Shown in pieces: positions 46,030 to 57,930 of a DNA stretch of 64,000 nt. Under the pieces are notes generated by a model. The model saw only the letters and a list, made by a program, of their open reading frames with translations. It made no database searches and was not told the origin of the DNA. The translations under genes and the position numbers were made by a program. Location: positions 10,682,001 to 10,746,000 of the forward strand of contig NC_066270.1 of the NCBI RefSeq assembly GCF_905404315.1, in the 5' to 3' direction. This DNA is from Leptidea sinapis (Eukaryota > Arthropoda > Insecta > Lepidoptera > Pieridae). Positions within the stretch are counted from its first letter, which is position 1, and each line of letters begins with the position of its first letter.

Positions 46030-49015
46030 TAGAGGTGGGCTAAACTGTTATAATTTTCCAATGAATTAAACTGTTGTGTTATATTTTTCTAACTGTTGTT
46101 GCAAGCTGTGGTAATATATATTAGATGTTATAAATTTTAATCGAAATTATTTACGCTGATAGTTGTTACTTGTTGTTGTTGCGGTTTGCAGTTAATAGTT
46201 ATTTAGTGTTATAATATAGCATATTTAAAGAGGAATTATTACTTTAACACTAAGTACTAGGTAGATGGTATTTTTTGTTGTGCTTTTTAGAAAGCGTCTA
46301 TTATCTAATTATCAAATTGTCATAAATTAGGTACAATCAGGACAAAACTGAAAATATTCACAAAAATTAAAAAATGTGTTTATTTTAGTTTTTCTTTACA
46401 GCTGTTCATTGGCATTTAAGAAGATTATTTGGTTGACTTTTGAGGATGTCAGCCTTGTTCGTCGATCTGATATTACGAATCCACTTTTCGAAATAGCCCT
46501 ATCGCATGGCACAGACGTTACCACTATGTTGCATATCTTAATAAAAAGAGAGTACAGGGATGGATAGACGGTTTTGCGTTCACGCCACCACTTTAGTGGG
46601 CAATCTGTTCGTGTAATTAAATTTTCATTCAAGTACATTTCAACCTCGTCGACAGCCTTCGTATGCGCCAATCTTGGTGTATTTACATATTTTGCTTGAT
46701 GGTCAAAATCGGACCAAATAGACATTTCGTCCTCGTTACCTTCAGCGATCTTGCAGTTGTTAGCCACATAGTCGTCGTCTCGATTTAACTCGGCGGCTTT
46801 TTCAATTATGATACATTTTAAAATTGCCAATGCATCTTGACTTTTAAAAGCGTGTTGTTTAAACCTAGGGTCTAGATAGGTGCACAAACCAATGGCTTCA
46901 TTGTGTTCAATATCTTTAAATCGTGAACTAAGTCCTGCCTTTAGAGTTTGCACCACTTGTTTAACAGGCGCAAACAATTCTTTTTTTAAAAGTCGCTCAT
47001 ATACAGAAGTCAAACCCTGTGTCATTACAAGAGCTTTGCTTGCTGTTAAGTATTTGTTGGCGCTCATCGTGACCGTAGCTTCATAAAAAGGCTTTAGGAC
47101 AATAATGAGTTCCTCAATGCATCTCCACTCTTCCATCGGAATAACAGGCAGATTTGCATTGAGGTTCGGAATAGTGGCCCTTAGTGCCTCCTGTAGATCT
47201 GAGAACCGCTGCAGCATCAGATACTTCGAGTTCCATCTGGTGGGAACTGACATCTTCACAGTTTTCGCATTGCCTTGAGTAACATCTTGGGCATTTACCT
47301 GATATTTCAAAAGTTTATCCTTCGCTTGGGTACTCCTTTTAAAATGCGCTACGGTCTTTTGTACCTTAGTAATTGTGGATGCTACGTTGGGTAGGCTCAA
47401 AGCTTCTTGTACTATTAAATTTAACTTATGAACGTAGCATCCAAAATGATACCAGTTTAGTATGCTAGCAGCATTTATTTATATTAGACGCATTGTCGGT
47501 CACCAAAAAGTTTATCTTATCTTTGATCTGCCAGGAGTCCGCAATCCTCATCAGCTGCTGAGCTATATTCGAACTCGTATGCGGGCCTTCTAAAGCACTA
47601 CACTCCAACAAAAATGAAACATACTCTAATGTTTCACTATGTATGAAATGTCCGGTAACGGCTATGTACGCTTCCATACTTCGGGATGACCAGCAATCCA
47701 CGGTAAGACAGATCTTTTGGCAAAATTCTTTTATTATTTGTTTAATATTATTCAATTTATCTTCATATTTTGCACTTAGTAATCTATTGGATAGCATTTT
47801 ACGAGATGGAATCTCATAGCTCGGATTTAAAGCTCGACTATAAGCTCTGAATCCTTCATCATTGACAATATCAAAAGGTTGAAAGTCCCTGGTTATCATT
47901 TTTAACAAGGACTCGTCCATTTGAGCTTGTTCTGTAGGACGTAGTTTTCGGGGAATATAGGTGGACATAATCTTTTGGACTTTCTTTGGAGGGCCTAGAG
48001 GAGCTAAATCAATGTGATGATTGTCGATCGCCATTGATTGGGTGGAGGGTCCGGGGACTGGAGCTAAAAGCGACTGGTCAGTCTCAGAAGCTGCTGTTAC
48101 ATGCCCACCACTGAAAGTACCACCACCACCATGGTTACTTTCACCACGTTCAATATTAGCGTTCCTACCAGCATTACTGAACTCTTCGTGAACAACAACA
48201 TGTTTTTGTTTTAAGTGTAATTAAAGATTGGTTATTGTACTTTTGTACGACAAAGTCTTTTTACAATAATTGCACATTCCTTTTTTTTCGGCATTATTTT
48301 CTACGGTAAAATAGTTCCAAATTGTTCCAGTGCGTTGGCGCGACATGACTTACCTACTTTATTTTTATACTTATACCTGTCTAAGTACCTACACAGAACA
48401 ATCTTAAAGACGAATAATGACTATGAACTAAACGTATATTTACACTATTCACCAAACTTTTATTTTTACACTAAAATTGTCTTTTTACATAACAAACTAA
48501 TAATAACAACTCAACTTATTTACTATTCACACTATACCTAGTTGTTGTAATTCAAAACAATGATAATAATTTTCAAAACACAACTAGCAAATGATTCTAA
48601 CTCTAACAAATGATTCTCGTTGGAAATTTAATAATAAGAGTGCATACAATAATTTTCAATCTAAAACAACAGTGTTATAATTTTATATTTGTTCCTCGCA
48701 AGTAAAAATAGCTTTTATTATGATATGCGAAGTGTTCACATTACTTTGAAGACTAAGCAATAATAACTAAAGCGAATTAGAAAAGGTGCCATCTGTTAAT
48801 AATATTAAATTTACAAAATTTTAATTTCATTAAAGAAACGCACCACTTTCCGCTGGTGTGCATAGATGGCGCTGTAATTAAATTTCAAACGAATTGTAAC
48901 ACGATGGAAATAATTTATATTATAACAGTCTAGTGGCAAATTTTATAATGTGTTATACTGTTGTAAAAATATATTGTAATATATAATGTGTTGTGTGTTA
49001 TAACGCCCACCTCTA
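46030..49015 (-). mobile_element. hAT transposon, 2986 bp, with 8-bp target duplication
   Basis: Both ends begin TAGAGGTGGGC in inverted orientation. The flanks are a perfect 8-bp duplication ACCACAGA (46022-46029 and 49016-49023). It encodes a BED-finger transposase on the minus strand. TIR plus 8-bp duplication is diagnostic of hAT. The perfect duplication argues for a fairly recent insertion. Confidence 0.9.
46396..48346 (-). pseudogene. hAT transposase (BED finger, ZBED4-like), broken
   Basis: On the minus strand it starts MSRQRTGTIWNYF at 48346. The BED finger follows (CNYCKKTLSYKSTITNL, then a TAA stop, then LHLKQKH), so the finger itself is interrupted. The main frame 48034-47465 has TVDCWSSRSMEAYIAVTGHF and FLVTDNASNINKCC (catalytic region). 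A frameshift near 47460 leads to 47400-46396 with VPTRWNSKYLMLQRF and the C-terminal dimerisation block VVTSVPCDRAISKSGFVISD. The order and motifs match hAT transposases related to ZBED4. The stop and frameshift make it inactive. Confidence 0.85.
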
Positions 49016-49184
49016 ACCACAGAACACTTTTACTCTAACGTCACACACAAAGTACAAACACCACTAACCATAACTAACAAAAGAGAATTTAAACACTATG
49101 TTGAACGTTCATTTAACTGTACAGTGTGCACAACTGACAACTGTGGTCTGTGACTTGAGTCTATTAGACACAAAATATTGCTCC

Positions 49185-50590
49185 GATTTTGGCGGCTATT
49201 TTTATTTGCTGTGTAAGTGATGGTGTCTTTCCCGATTTAATGAAGATAAGCAAGGTAGTGCCCATATTCAAGACTGGCTACTCGAATAATCCTACTAATT
49301 ATAGGCCCATATCTATACTGCCAGCGTTAAGTAAAATATTCGAAAAAATCATGTTCGAACAACTGTTGGCACACTTTAATATGAATGGAATATAACATAA
49401 AAACCAATTCGGATCTACAAAAGGCTGGTCCACTCAAGACCGGGATCTACTCTTATCAAATATGTGCTGATGGTCTGCGAGGCGTCGCACGATGCGCTAG
49501 GAGTGTTCTCTGATCTCTCGAACGCATTCGACTGCGTCAATCATCGTACGTTAATTGTAAAATTGCTATTCTTTGGAGTCTGTGGAACATCTTTAGATAT
49601 GATAATTTCCTATTTGTCCGGTCGGGAGCAAATAGTGTCCATCGACGGTGTCACTTCTACAGGTTCCTCAATAAAAATGGGTGTGCTCAGGGTACTTTAC
49701 TGGGTCCTTTCCTGTTCCTAGTTCATAACAATGATCTTCTATGGAATGATCTTCTAGTAGATTAAATGTCAGATATAGTTTTGTTCGCCGATGATACATC
49801 GATCATATTTAAAGTAAATAGAAAAGACAAAGAGATCCAATGATCTCTCTGTCTTTCTATTAGTATTTTCTAGTTTCAATAAACTAATAATGCCCTCAAC
49901 GTTGTTTCTAACTGGTTTTTTGCAAATAATCTTTTGTTGATTGAAGGTAAAACTAATTTTTATTATATAATATTAAACCGTTTGGAAAACGGGGCAACTG
50001 TCGGATATAGCAACGCCTAGACTGGTTTATTTTGCGTACTTGTTATGTGTTTTGTCTTACAGTGCTTTGCTCTGGGGTACGGATAGCATCTTCATTTTAC
50101 AGAAGAGAAGTCTTATAAGTCGAGGCTTTTTACGAAATCTGTTTAAAGTAATAAATAAACTTAAAGTGTCATCAGAATATATCTATCAAAATATTATGTA
50201 TACTAGGAAAAAAACTTTGATACCACCAGTTTTAGAACCACTAAGGCAAATAAGTATTTTTGGGAAATTCTGTTAGCTTCTATAATAAACTCCCCACGAC
50301 CATAACAGAATTGCCTTACAAAATATTCAAGACATATATAAAAACTGTTTTAATGGGAAAAGGTTACTATAATATTAAGGAATATATTGAGGATAAAGAA
50401 GTTTGGAGTACGGTACCATGGATATCGCGAGTCTCTGCGACCCTGTAGAATCCACCGGGCTTTTTTTAACTACTTACGTAATTTACTTTTTGACGCTTTT
50501 GTGTACTTGTGAACATTACTTGGCTATTAACAGATGCTTTTTGTAAGTTTACGAAAATAAAAATATAAAATCATTTTCAAAATAAAACCT
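49185..50590 (+). pseudogene. CR1/jockey-like LINE reverse transcriptase remnant
   Basis: Frames 49189-49395 (VFPDLMKISKVVPIFKTG, NYRPISILPALSKIFEKIM), 49464-49721 (GVFSDLSNAFDCVNHRTLIV, SYLSGREQIVSIDG) and 50040-50276 (IYQNIMYTRKK and onward) are successive parts of one ORF2. Between about 49745 and 50030 the YADD region is heavily decayed (FADDTSIIF is visible near 49785). The 3' UTR runs to about 50590. It starts abruptly 170 bp after the hAT target duplication. Confidence 0.8.
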
Positions 50591-51240
50591 TTTTCATTTT
50601 CAATCGTCATTTTACATATTTTTGGTGCTTAGGAGTAAGGATGGCGATTCTTTCAAAAAATATCGGATTTTTAAATCGACTCGAATCAAAGTCTGATACA
50701 TTACTACACAAAAACTTCGAAGTCCAAAAAATCAATTTTGACAGAATTGATCTTTTTGACTTTTGAAGTGAAAACCTCTTTCACCGCCAGGTGGTTAGGT
50801 GAGGCTGATCTGTCACGCTCTCAGGTGAAAGGATCGATAGATAGATCGATCGGAACCACAGAGTGTATCAGAGCAAAAAAGATACAGACGGCTGCTCTTC
50901 CCTTCTCTGCTTAGCGGTGAAAAGCTCGATCGGGTAAACGCGGCACCGCCGAGTGTACCCGAGTGAGAAAGATAAAGTCAGTTCCTCTTCGCTGTTGTGG
51001 CACTGTGTTTAGTATATTTTATTAATACGTAATAATTGTCATTATCAATTAAATAGTTATGACTATTATTTTAACAATTATTTGGTTAACATTGTGAGGC
51101 TAATGTACACACAGTAAATGGTTATCGTGCTAATATTATATATTGAAAAACATTATTAACATTCATCATTACAAAAAACATAACTACTGTTATTGAACCC
51201 ACTGAATTTGATATTTTATTTGTCTAGTCTTAAGAAAATT
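50591..51240. other. Unassigned repeat-like spacer
   Basis: It contains GATCGATAGATAGATCGATC (50831-50850), a near-palindromic run, and moderately GC-rich sequence between 50780 and 51000. No frame or family is recognised. Confidence 0.4.
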
Positions 51241-51775
51241 TATTTAAGTAGGCGTTGCGTTGCGGAAATCCATAATTATCCAAATGATTTGAGTTTTCTT
51301 TAGTGTTAATTTCGCCAATATTTGTCTTAAAACAATTCGACACGTGTTTCGCCTCTACACGAGGCATCCTCAAGACATGTTGTCTCGCCAAAATCTGGCA
51401 CTAGACTGAATCAAATGAGCCGAAAGCCGCTATTTTATTCCCTCGTCCCATCTCATCCTCGTCGACGCGCTGTGATTGGTCGGCTGTTGTGACGTATTAC
51501 CCCCGGAAGAGATACGTAACAATGGTGAAGGGACTAAATTTGTTGGTTCATACAATAATGCAAACATGTTATTTTAGTGTTTTATTATTTCTAATTGCTC
51601 TAACACATTCAAGCGAAATCCTTTTTCACATGTAACTATGTAAAATATTAAAATTATTATTGTTTCCGAGTGATTGACCGGTGTCAATTAAATGTTTCGC
51701 GAAGTGTGATTTTTCGGGATGATTATTCCTAAACGCTGCAATATGTTCCGAAATTATTTTGTACAAGTAATAGGC
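51241..51775 (-). mobile_element. Penelope-like element 3' remnant (GIY-YIG part)
   Basis: On the minus strand 51750-51660 reads SEHIAAFRNNHPEKSHFAKH followed by LIDTGQSLGN, the end of the GIY-YIG endonuclease of Penelope-like elements. A further block, CEKGFRLNVLEQLEIIK, follows near 51630-51580. The tail carries GTAGAGGCGAAACACGTGTC and GATGCCTCGTG (51335-51375). The terminal part (51240-51325) also occurs at 60220-60300. The reverse transcriptase is absent. Confidence 0.7.
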
Positions 51776-51863
51776 ACAAAAGTACAGATTATGACAGGAA
51801 CTAAATATGGCATGATAAAAAATACAATATTACGAATTTTCCCCAGAAATAATGCAATACTTA

Positions 51864-52090
51864 TATAATTGTTAAAATAATTATGTAAGTTCTGTTTTAC
51901 CATAAAAACAGAACTTTTGAAATTCGGGTTATAATAAGGACAAATTTTAATAATGTAGGTACTAGGTCTGAATCACTGTTTAAGCATTTAGTCAGCAATT
52001 AATGAAAGTATAATAATTATTAGTATTACATTGTTAAAATAATTATGTAAGTTCTGTTCTACTACAATACACAGAACTTTTGAAATTCGA
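51864..52090. repeat. Direct repeat pair around a 110-bp spacer
   Basis: TTGTTAAAATAATTATGTAA plus GTTCTGTT and ACAGAACTTTTGAAATTCG occur at about 51864-51920 and 52031-52090. Each copy holds a small AAGTTCTGTT/AACAGAACTT hairpin. The origin is unknown. Confidence 0.55.
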
Positions 52091-52099
52091 AGCTACCAC

Positions 52100-52470
52100 A
52101 AGAGAAAGTACTATGTAATACGTATAGATGGCGGTTACATCTATAGCGTGGTGTTGCTTTCGGACAGGATTTCTTTCCCTTACTGCTTTGACCACCTTTT
52201 TCGTACGAACACTTCGTGGACGGCCAGATGTCTTTCTGTCACAAACATAGGAGGTCTCATTGTACCTATTAATAGCCCGGTACACAAACATACCAAGCAA
52301 CATTTACTAATAGCAAGCGAATGGCGAGTTTTACAAAATTGCATTTGGCTCCATGCATGCAATCTATGTAATGCAATCACAGCGATTCGGTTGTCTTTAA
52401 CGCCCCACTCCATTTTAATATCGCAAAATATTGTACAATGTATTGGCGCCAAAATGAGAAAGTGCAATGA
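52100..52470 (-). pseudogene. Mariner-type transposase N-terminal remnant
   Basis: On the minus strand VKDNRIAVIALHRLHAW (52445-52395) and, in another frame, MFVYRAINRYNETSYVCDRK followed by SGRPRSVRTKKVVKAVRERN give the double helix-turn-helix with the GRPR linker of mariner-like transposases. The catalytic part is missing. Confidence 0.65.
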
Positions 52471-52672
52471 AAAATCATATAAAAATGATAGATTCCAAAA
52501 TCAAATGTAATATTTTCATTATGTTAAATTGTTACAGTATTATGCCCAGATTAAGTATACAGAATTAAAAAAACATAAATTTCAGACTTGTTTCTCATTA
52601 ATTCTACTAATACCCGACCCATAATAATACTATGTACATACTACATAATTCATTGCACGGGTGAGGCAACCA

Positions 52673-53335
52673 AATCAAATCAAATCAAAATCAGTTTATT
52701 CACGTAGGTCACGGAAATGACACTTATGAATGTCAAAAAAAAAAAAAATTTTTCTTATTGAATCTACCGCTACTTCGTAAAGGGTTGAGCTAATGAGAAG
52801 AAGCAGCAAGAAACTCATTGCCACTCTTTTATATCAAGATTTACAGATCATTTGAATTACAATATAATATGTAAAATATAAAATGATGCAACACACTCAA
52901 ACGTCAAATAGTCAATGTCTTACACGAATAAGTCAAAAAAGTAAATGTAAATTAATAAGCGCCCGTTCACGAGCATGACGCATGAGCCAGCCATCGCCTC
53001 CCTCAACCATATTTTAGCAAGCATGATGAAACCTGTTACGAGAACTCAGCAAACAACAATAAAATAATCCCAATACATCCATACAATCCTACATATCATG
53101 CAATACTCACCAAATACCTCTACTTACAATTTGACAATTCTGTTTAAACTTGTAATTAATATTATAGAAGCTCAATCCTTTAGGATAATCAAATCAAAAT
53201 CACTTTATTCAGGCAGGTCAATATAATGACTTTTCTTTTTATATCCAACTCCTTTGAGGGTTGAGCATTAATAAGAAGTGGCAAGAAACTCTTTGTGGCA
53301 ATCACTCACAAATCATTTCAGTTACAATATATGTA
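52673..53335 (-). repeat. Two antisense LINE 3' ends with (CAAAT)n tails
   Basis: Copies at 52673-52850 and 53187-53310 both start with a CAAATCAAAT-type tail followed by TTTATTCACGTAGGTCA-like sequence and GAGAAGAAGCAGCAAGAAAC. A related copy is at 63340-63495. Between them (52960-53060) lies a piece of the GAGGCGATGGCTGG repeat. Confidence 0.6.
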
Positions 53336-53544
53336 AAGTGATGCAGTAATAATACTCAAACAACAAATACTCAAAAAAAATTAAATTAATACGTAAAAAC
53401 AAGAGACATTCACGGCCGACTACTACTGTATCAACAATAATACTAGGCCATGGTACAGTAGATGCATCAATCCACACACACCGTAAATAAATAAAGGTAT
53501 TTAGCAAACATTTTATTAGCAATTATAAAAAATATAATTTTTAA

Positions 53545-53725
53545 TTTTAAAACCATGAGGTAGAGTTTCCGGCCACAGGATCATCCTGCCACCGCAAGTA
53601 GCGCCCGTTCAAGAGCATGACGCATGGGCCAGCCATCGCCTCCCTCGACCATATTTTAGGGAAGGGAACGACCCTTCCCACGTCGCCGCCACAAGCAGTG
53701 AAATTTAAGCGAGCATGATGAAAAC
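53545..53725 (-). repeat. GAGGCGATGGCTGG repeat, minus orientation
   Basis: The minus-strand frame 53759-53547 reads TACGGDVGRVVPFPKIWSRE then AMAGPCVMLLNGRYLRW. The 17085-17245 copy keeps the same codons (GSEVGRVVPFSKISSREAMA). Codon-level conservation between copies suggests a once-coding repeat, class unknown. Confidence 0.55.
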
Positions 53726-54059
53726 TGTCACAAGAACTCAACCAAATAACAAAAAACAAGAATGTTCATCTAAAATATATTCAACAACACTCACTCTAAC
53801 CTCTACTTAAAATTTGACCATTTTGCTTTTAGTATAAATTATAAATTTTTCAAAAATATATTTAATTAAGGGTAACTAAAGCTCAAATCTTTTAGAGCAA
53901 TTCATACCCATGCTTTCTTATCATCTAAATAATCCTTTAAATTGTAATACGATTTTTCCATAAGTTTTATGTTTAATATAGGCTTTGAACTTTACATTTC
54001 CATTATGTTCTCAGGAAGCTTATTATAAAATCTAACGTAATACAAGCTTCACCCAGGGC

Positions 54060-54450
54060 GCCGCCAGCCGCAAGGCAGAGCAGAGAAGGTGGAGTTCACT
54101 CCGACCTTCAAACCTGCGCCGCCTCCGAAGGTAAACGCCTGGGCGAGATCTCCTCCGGCTGCCAACGCTGCCACAGAGGCCGCTCTCGCGGCCCCCGCGC
54201 CCCTCCGGCCACCGCAAGCGTCCCACCCGGCGGCGTCGGTCCCGCGACCGAGGCCACCGGCGCCCGCGTCCGCGGCAACAGGTAACAAAGGCGGCAGCAC
54301 CTTTGCCTTCATGTTCGAACTGTCAGAGCTGTTCGATGCTGTCCGGGACGACCCGCCGTCGCTCCTGTAAGTTATGGCAGACAACGGCAAAATATTCCGT
54401 GCCCTCACCGATAGAGGGCGAAAGTATAAAAACATTCGCGATGCCTAATT
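54060..54450 (+). pseudogene. LINE ORF1 (gag-like) C-terminal remnant
   Basis: Frame 54089-54370 encodes a Pro/Ala-rich region (PTFKPAPPPKVNAWARSPPA) and ends FMFELSELFDAVRDDPPSLL. In the next frame ADNGKIFRALTDRGRKYKNI continues to a stop near 54447, so a frameshift is likely near 54360. The N-terminal part and zinc knuckles are missing because of 5' truncation. Confidence 0.55.
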
Positions 54451-57340
54451 ACGTAAGCGGACGGGTTAAACCACATACGCTCCGTATAGCGTATTTTAAC
54501 GCCCAAGGCCTTAAGCCTCAACTGGACTTGGTGAAGGAGTTCGCTCACGAACATCAATTAGACCTATTCTTAGTGCAAGAGACATTTCTAAAACCACGTA
54601 TACGCGATCCGCGTATCGCTAATTACAACTTAGTCAGAAATGATCGCACCACCCGTATGGGCGGCACCCACATTTATTTTAAAAGGTCTCTACACTGTAT
54701 ACCTATAGATCCTCCGGTCCTCACTAACATCGAGGCCTCTGCCATCCGAGTCAGTATGGCGAATCACCAGCCGATCACTGTTATTTCAGCTTATCTTCCG
54801 CCCAACAAAAAAGTATTATACACAGATATAGAAGCATTACTCGGCCACGGGGCTGCAGTCATAGTGGGCGGCGATCTTAACGCCAAACACTCCAGCTGGA
54901 ACAGTAGAGCCACAAATAGAAACGGAATCTTATTAGATTCGCTGACAGACACGCTGAACTTTTCAGTAATAGCACCCGACGAACCAACACATTATCCGGA
55001 TAACGTCGCGCACCGACCCGACATTCTAGACGTTGCGTTACTTAAGAACGTAACGCTCAATGTAAATTCAATCGAGGTTTTTCACAAATTAGAGTCAGAC
55101 CACCGGCCCGTCGTCCTAAATCTAGGCCCACCGGTTAACTTTCAACCACCGACGAAAACAGTGATCGACTGGCAACGGCTGGAAAAGGATCTCGAGTCTA
55201 TCAAGTCCGACGACCTTGACCTTATACCGTACGTCATCGACTCGGTCGACACGGCTCACAGTGCTATCTCTCATGTGACGTCACATATACAGAATAGGAT
55301 CAAGGCCTGCTCCAGGCAGGTTCCGACGATGCCACCGCATCGCCTAAACCTGCCTCTAGAGGTCAGGAACTTACTCACACAGAAGCACAGAGCCACTAGA
55401 CTTTACGACAGGTATCCGTCGGTCGAGAATAGGCGCCACCTCCGCTACCTACAGCGGGTGGTACGGGAACGTATCGCGGAACTCCGCGGCGAACGTTGGG
55501 ACCGCTTGCTCGGCAACCTTAAGCCATCACATGTGGCTTTCTGGAAGCTGCCTCGCGCGTTCAAACAGGAGCCGCCCACTGTCATGCCTCCTTTGGACAG
55601 ACCGGGACTGCAGCCGGCGCTCGATGACGATGAGAAGGCTGAATGCCTCGCCGATAGTCTCGAGAGTCAGTGCTCTCCAAATGCAGCAGCCGACCCGACA
55701 CACGTTGACGAAGTTGATCGTGAAGTTGAACGTCGCTCCGCTCTGAGCCCTTCAGGCGATGTAATAAAACCCACCTCTTACGAAGAGGTGAAGCTAATCA
55801 TTAAGGAGCTTCACTCCAAGAAGGCCCCGGGGCCTGACACTATAAACAATAGGGTTCTTAAAATCCTACCCTCGACTCTTATTACTTTATTGGTTACCAT
55901 TTTTAATATTCTTTTGTCTAATAGCGCGTTCCCCGAACAATGGAAGGATTCCATTGTTATCGGTATCCCAAAACCCAATAAACCTAAAGCTATTCCGAGT
56001 AGCTATAGGCCAATAAGCTTAATTAAGTCGATCGGGAAACTTTACGAAAGATTAATTCTCGCGCGTCTTAATCATTACATCGCGGAGCTCAACCTGATAC
56101 CCGACATACAGTTCGGATTCAGAACCGCTCACTCGTGTCCCCAGCAGGCTCACCGACTCACCGAGTACATTCTCGTACGGCGTCAACTTCACGCTACCAC
56201 GGCAGCCGTGTTTTTGGATGTCGCGAAGGCATTCGACAAGGTATGGCACAACGGCTTAGTATTCAAGCTGTATCAACTGGGAGTGCCAAACAGGCTCGTG
56301 CGCATCATACGAGCCTACCTTACTGATCGCTCCTTCCGATATCGAGTAGAGGGCACCCTATCCTCACCCAGACCCATCAGGTCTGGCGTGCCACAGGGTT
56401 CAGTCCTCTCTCCCACTCTTTTCTCGCTCTTCACGAGCGACATTCCCAAGTTTCCGAGTGTCCAGCTCGCTCAGTACGCTGACGATACGGCACTCTACTT
56501 TGGCTCCGCTCTATTGAACCGCTCAACCTTGAGCAGGAACATTAAAGTACTTCAAGCCGCCGTCGATGAACTAGCAACTGGTTCAGAAAATGGCGGATTG
56601 AAGTAAACCCCACCAAGAGTGCAGCGGTACTCTTCGGTAACGCGAATAGCATCCGCGCTAAAAAACGACCGACCGACGTCATTAAATTGTATGAAACACC
56701 CATACCGTGGGTGACGGATTACAAATACTTAGGAGTCACGTTCAACAGCAATATGAACTTCAAGAAACATATTGATACGGTATGCAATAGAGCCCGATTT
56801 GTCCTCAGTCGCCTTTATCCACTTGTGTGTGGGCGAAGCAAACTTCCGCTCAAACACAAAGTGACGCTGTACAAAACCATCGTACGGCCCATACTGTCAT
56901 ACGCCAGCGTCGTTTTCGCGCACACCCGACCGAGCTACTTACGTCGTTTGCAAGTAGTTCAAAATAAATTCACGCGCATGGCAACCGGAGCCCCGTGGTT
57001 CATCCGAAACGTTGACCTTCACCGCGAACTAGAGCTTCCGACGATAGCTCAACACTTTAAAGAGATCTCGCGACGCTTCTTTGACAAGGCGCCTAACCAT
57101 CCCAACATCTTAGTTAGGAAGGCATGCGGGTACACCCCCCTTCACCATAGTCTCAACCCAATAAGACGTCCCAGACACGTAACGGTAGACCCGGATGACG
57201 ACATCACCATCGCGAACGCGACACCCACACAAACACCGACACAGACACGCACACACCGCCTTCGCAGGCGTAGGCGCGGTCAACCACCGCAAACCACTGG
57301 CACTCGTCACTCTGACGATGGCCAGCGGCCCGCACCCTAG
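54441..57340 (+). pseudogene. Jockey-type ORF2 (endonuclease and reverse transcriptase), one frameshift
   Basis: ORF2 starts at ATG 54441 (MPNYVSGRVKPHTLRIAYFN). The APE endonuclease shows LVQETFLKP, GGDLNAKHSSWNS and SDHRPVVLN. The reverse transcriptase shows AVFLDVAKAFDKVW, GVPQGSVLSPTLFS and the catalytic QYADDTALYF (about residue 679). The frame ends early at 56606 because of a single-base loss near 56580. The downstream frame carries on the same protein to 57340 (WVTDYKYLGVTFNSNMNFKK, PILSYASVVFAHTRPSYLRR). The total would be about 965 residues, the usual size. The C-terminal tail is Thr/Pro/Arg-rich. Function by family: target-primed reverse transcription. Confidence 0.9.
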
Positions 57341-57344
57341 ATAT

Positions 57345-57600
57345 ACCACACATTGTTTTGATACCCGACAAGACGTTAGTCCTCGTCCTGTAATCGTTTC
57401 ACTACACTCACTCACACACGGACTGACTGACGGACTGACATACACCACTTACACAACCACAAACACACTCCACAAACAGACACAAACACAAACATACATG
57501 CACACTAACATTTACACTACTTACACACATACAAACATACATACATACAATCACAAACACATACACACACACTTACATACATTACACTAAACATCACCAC
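57345..57600 (+). repeat. CA-rich low-complexity tract in the LINE 3' UTR
   Basis: An impure (CACA/CATA)n run occupies about 57405-57590 directly after ORF2. Open frames on both strands here are low-complexity artefacts. Confidence 0.65.
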
Positions 57601-57821
57601 ACTCGCCGGCGAGTGTGTTCTTCTCATCTTTTCATCTTCATTTTCATTTTCATTCTCTCTCCTTCCCACAAGCACACGGCCGGTCTGAGGTTCGAGTCTC
57701 CTTAGGAGACGCCCCGCGACTGTTGTTGCGTAGTCTTTGCGGCCTCCACGGCCCACGTCCTGCTTCTCTGTGAAAGCCAGGGCTGCTAACAGCACAGAGG
57801 AGGTTTTAGTCGGTATGGGGC

Positions 57822-57876
57822 GTCCGCTTACGCGGACACTCGAGTCCGACATATTACGCCCCGTTCCGGGGCGTAA
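57822..57876 (+). promoter_or_regulatory. Two hairpins before the LINE poly-A
   Basis: GTCCGC-TTAC-GCGGAC (57822-57837) and TTACGCCCCG-TTC-CGGGGCGTAA (57854-57876) form tandem stem-loops 25 bp before the A-run. They could be part of the structure the reverse transcriptase recognises; this is inference. Confidence 0.5.
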
Positions 57877-57930
57877 ATACGTAACAGTATTTCCTCCTCT
57901 CAAAAAAAAAAAAAAATCTAACGCAATTAC

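Larger units (their letters stand above)
54044..57915 (+). mobile_element. Jockey-type LINE, 5'-truncated, with target duplication and poly-A
   Basis: The element lies between ATCTAACGTAATAC (54030-54043) and ATCTAACGCAATTAC (57916-57930), an imperfect target duplication. It ends in a 15-nt A-run at 57901-57915. It contains the end of ORF1, ORF2 and a 0.57-kb 3' UTR. Its GC content is much higher than the surroundings, consistent with a recent arrival or a coding-biased element. Confidence 0.85.

Noticed and set aside
52043..52303. Independent small gene
   Set aside because: The NRYNETS, GRPRSVRTKK blocks identify it as a mariner transposase helix-turn-helix remnant.
57195..57590. 131-codon open frame after the jockey ORF2
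   Set aside because: It is a His/Thr-rich translation of a CA-type low-complexity tract.
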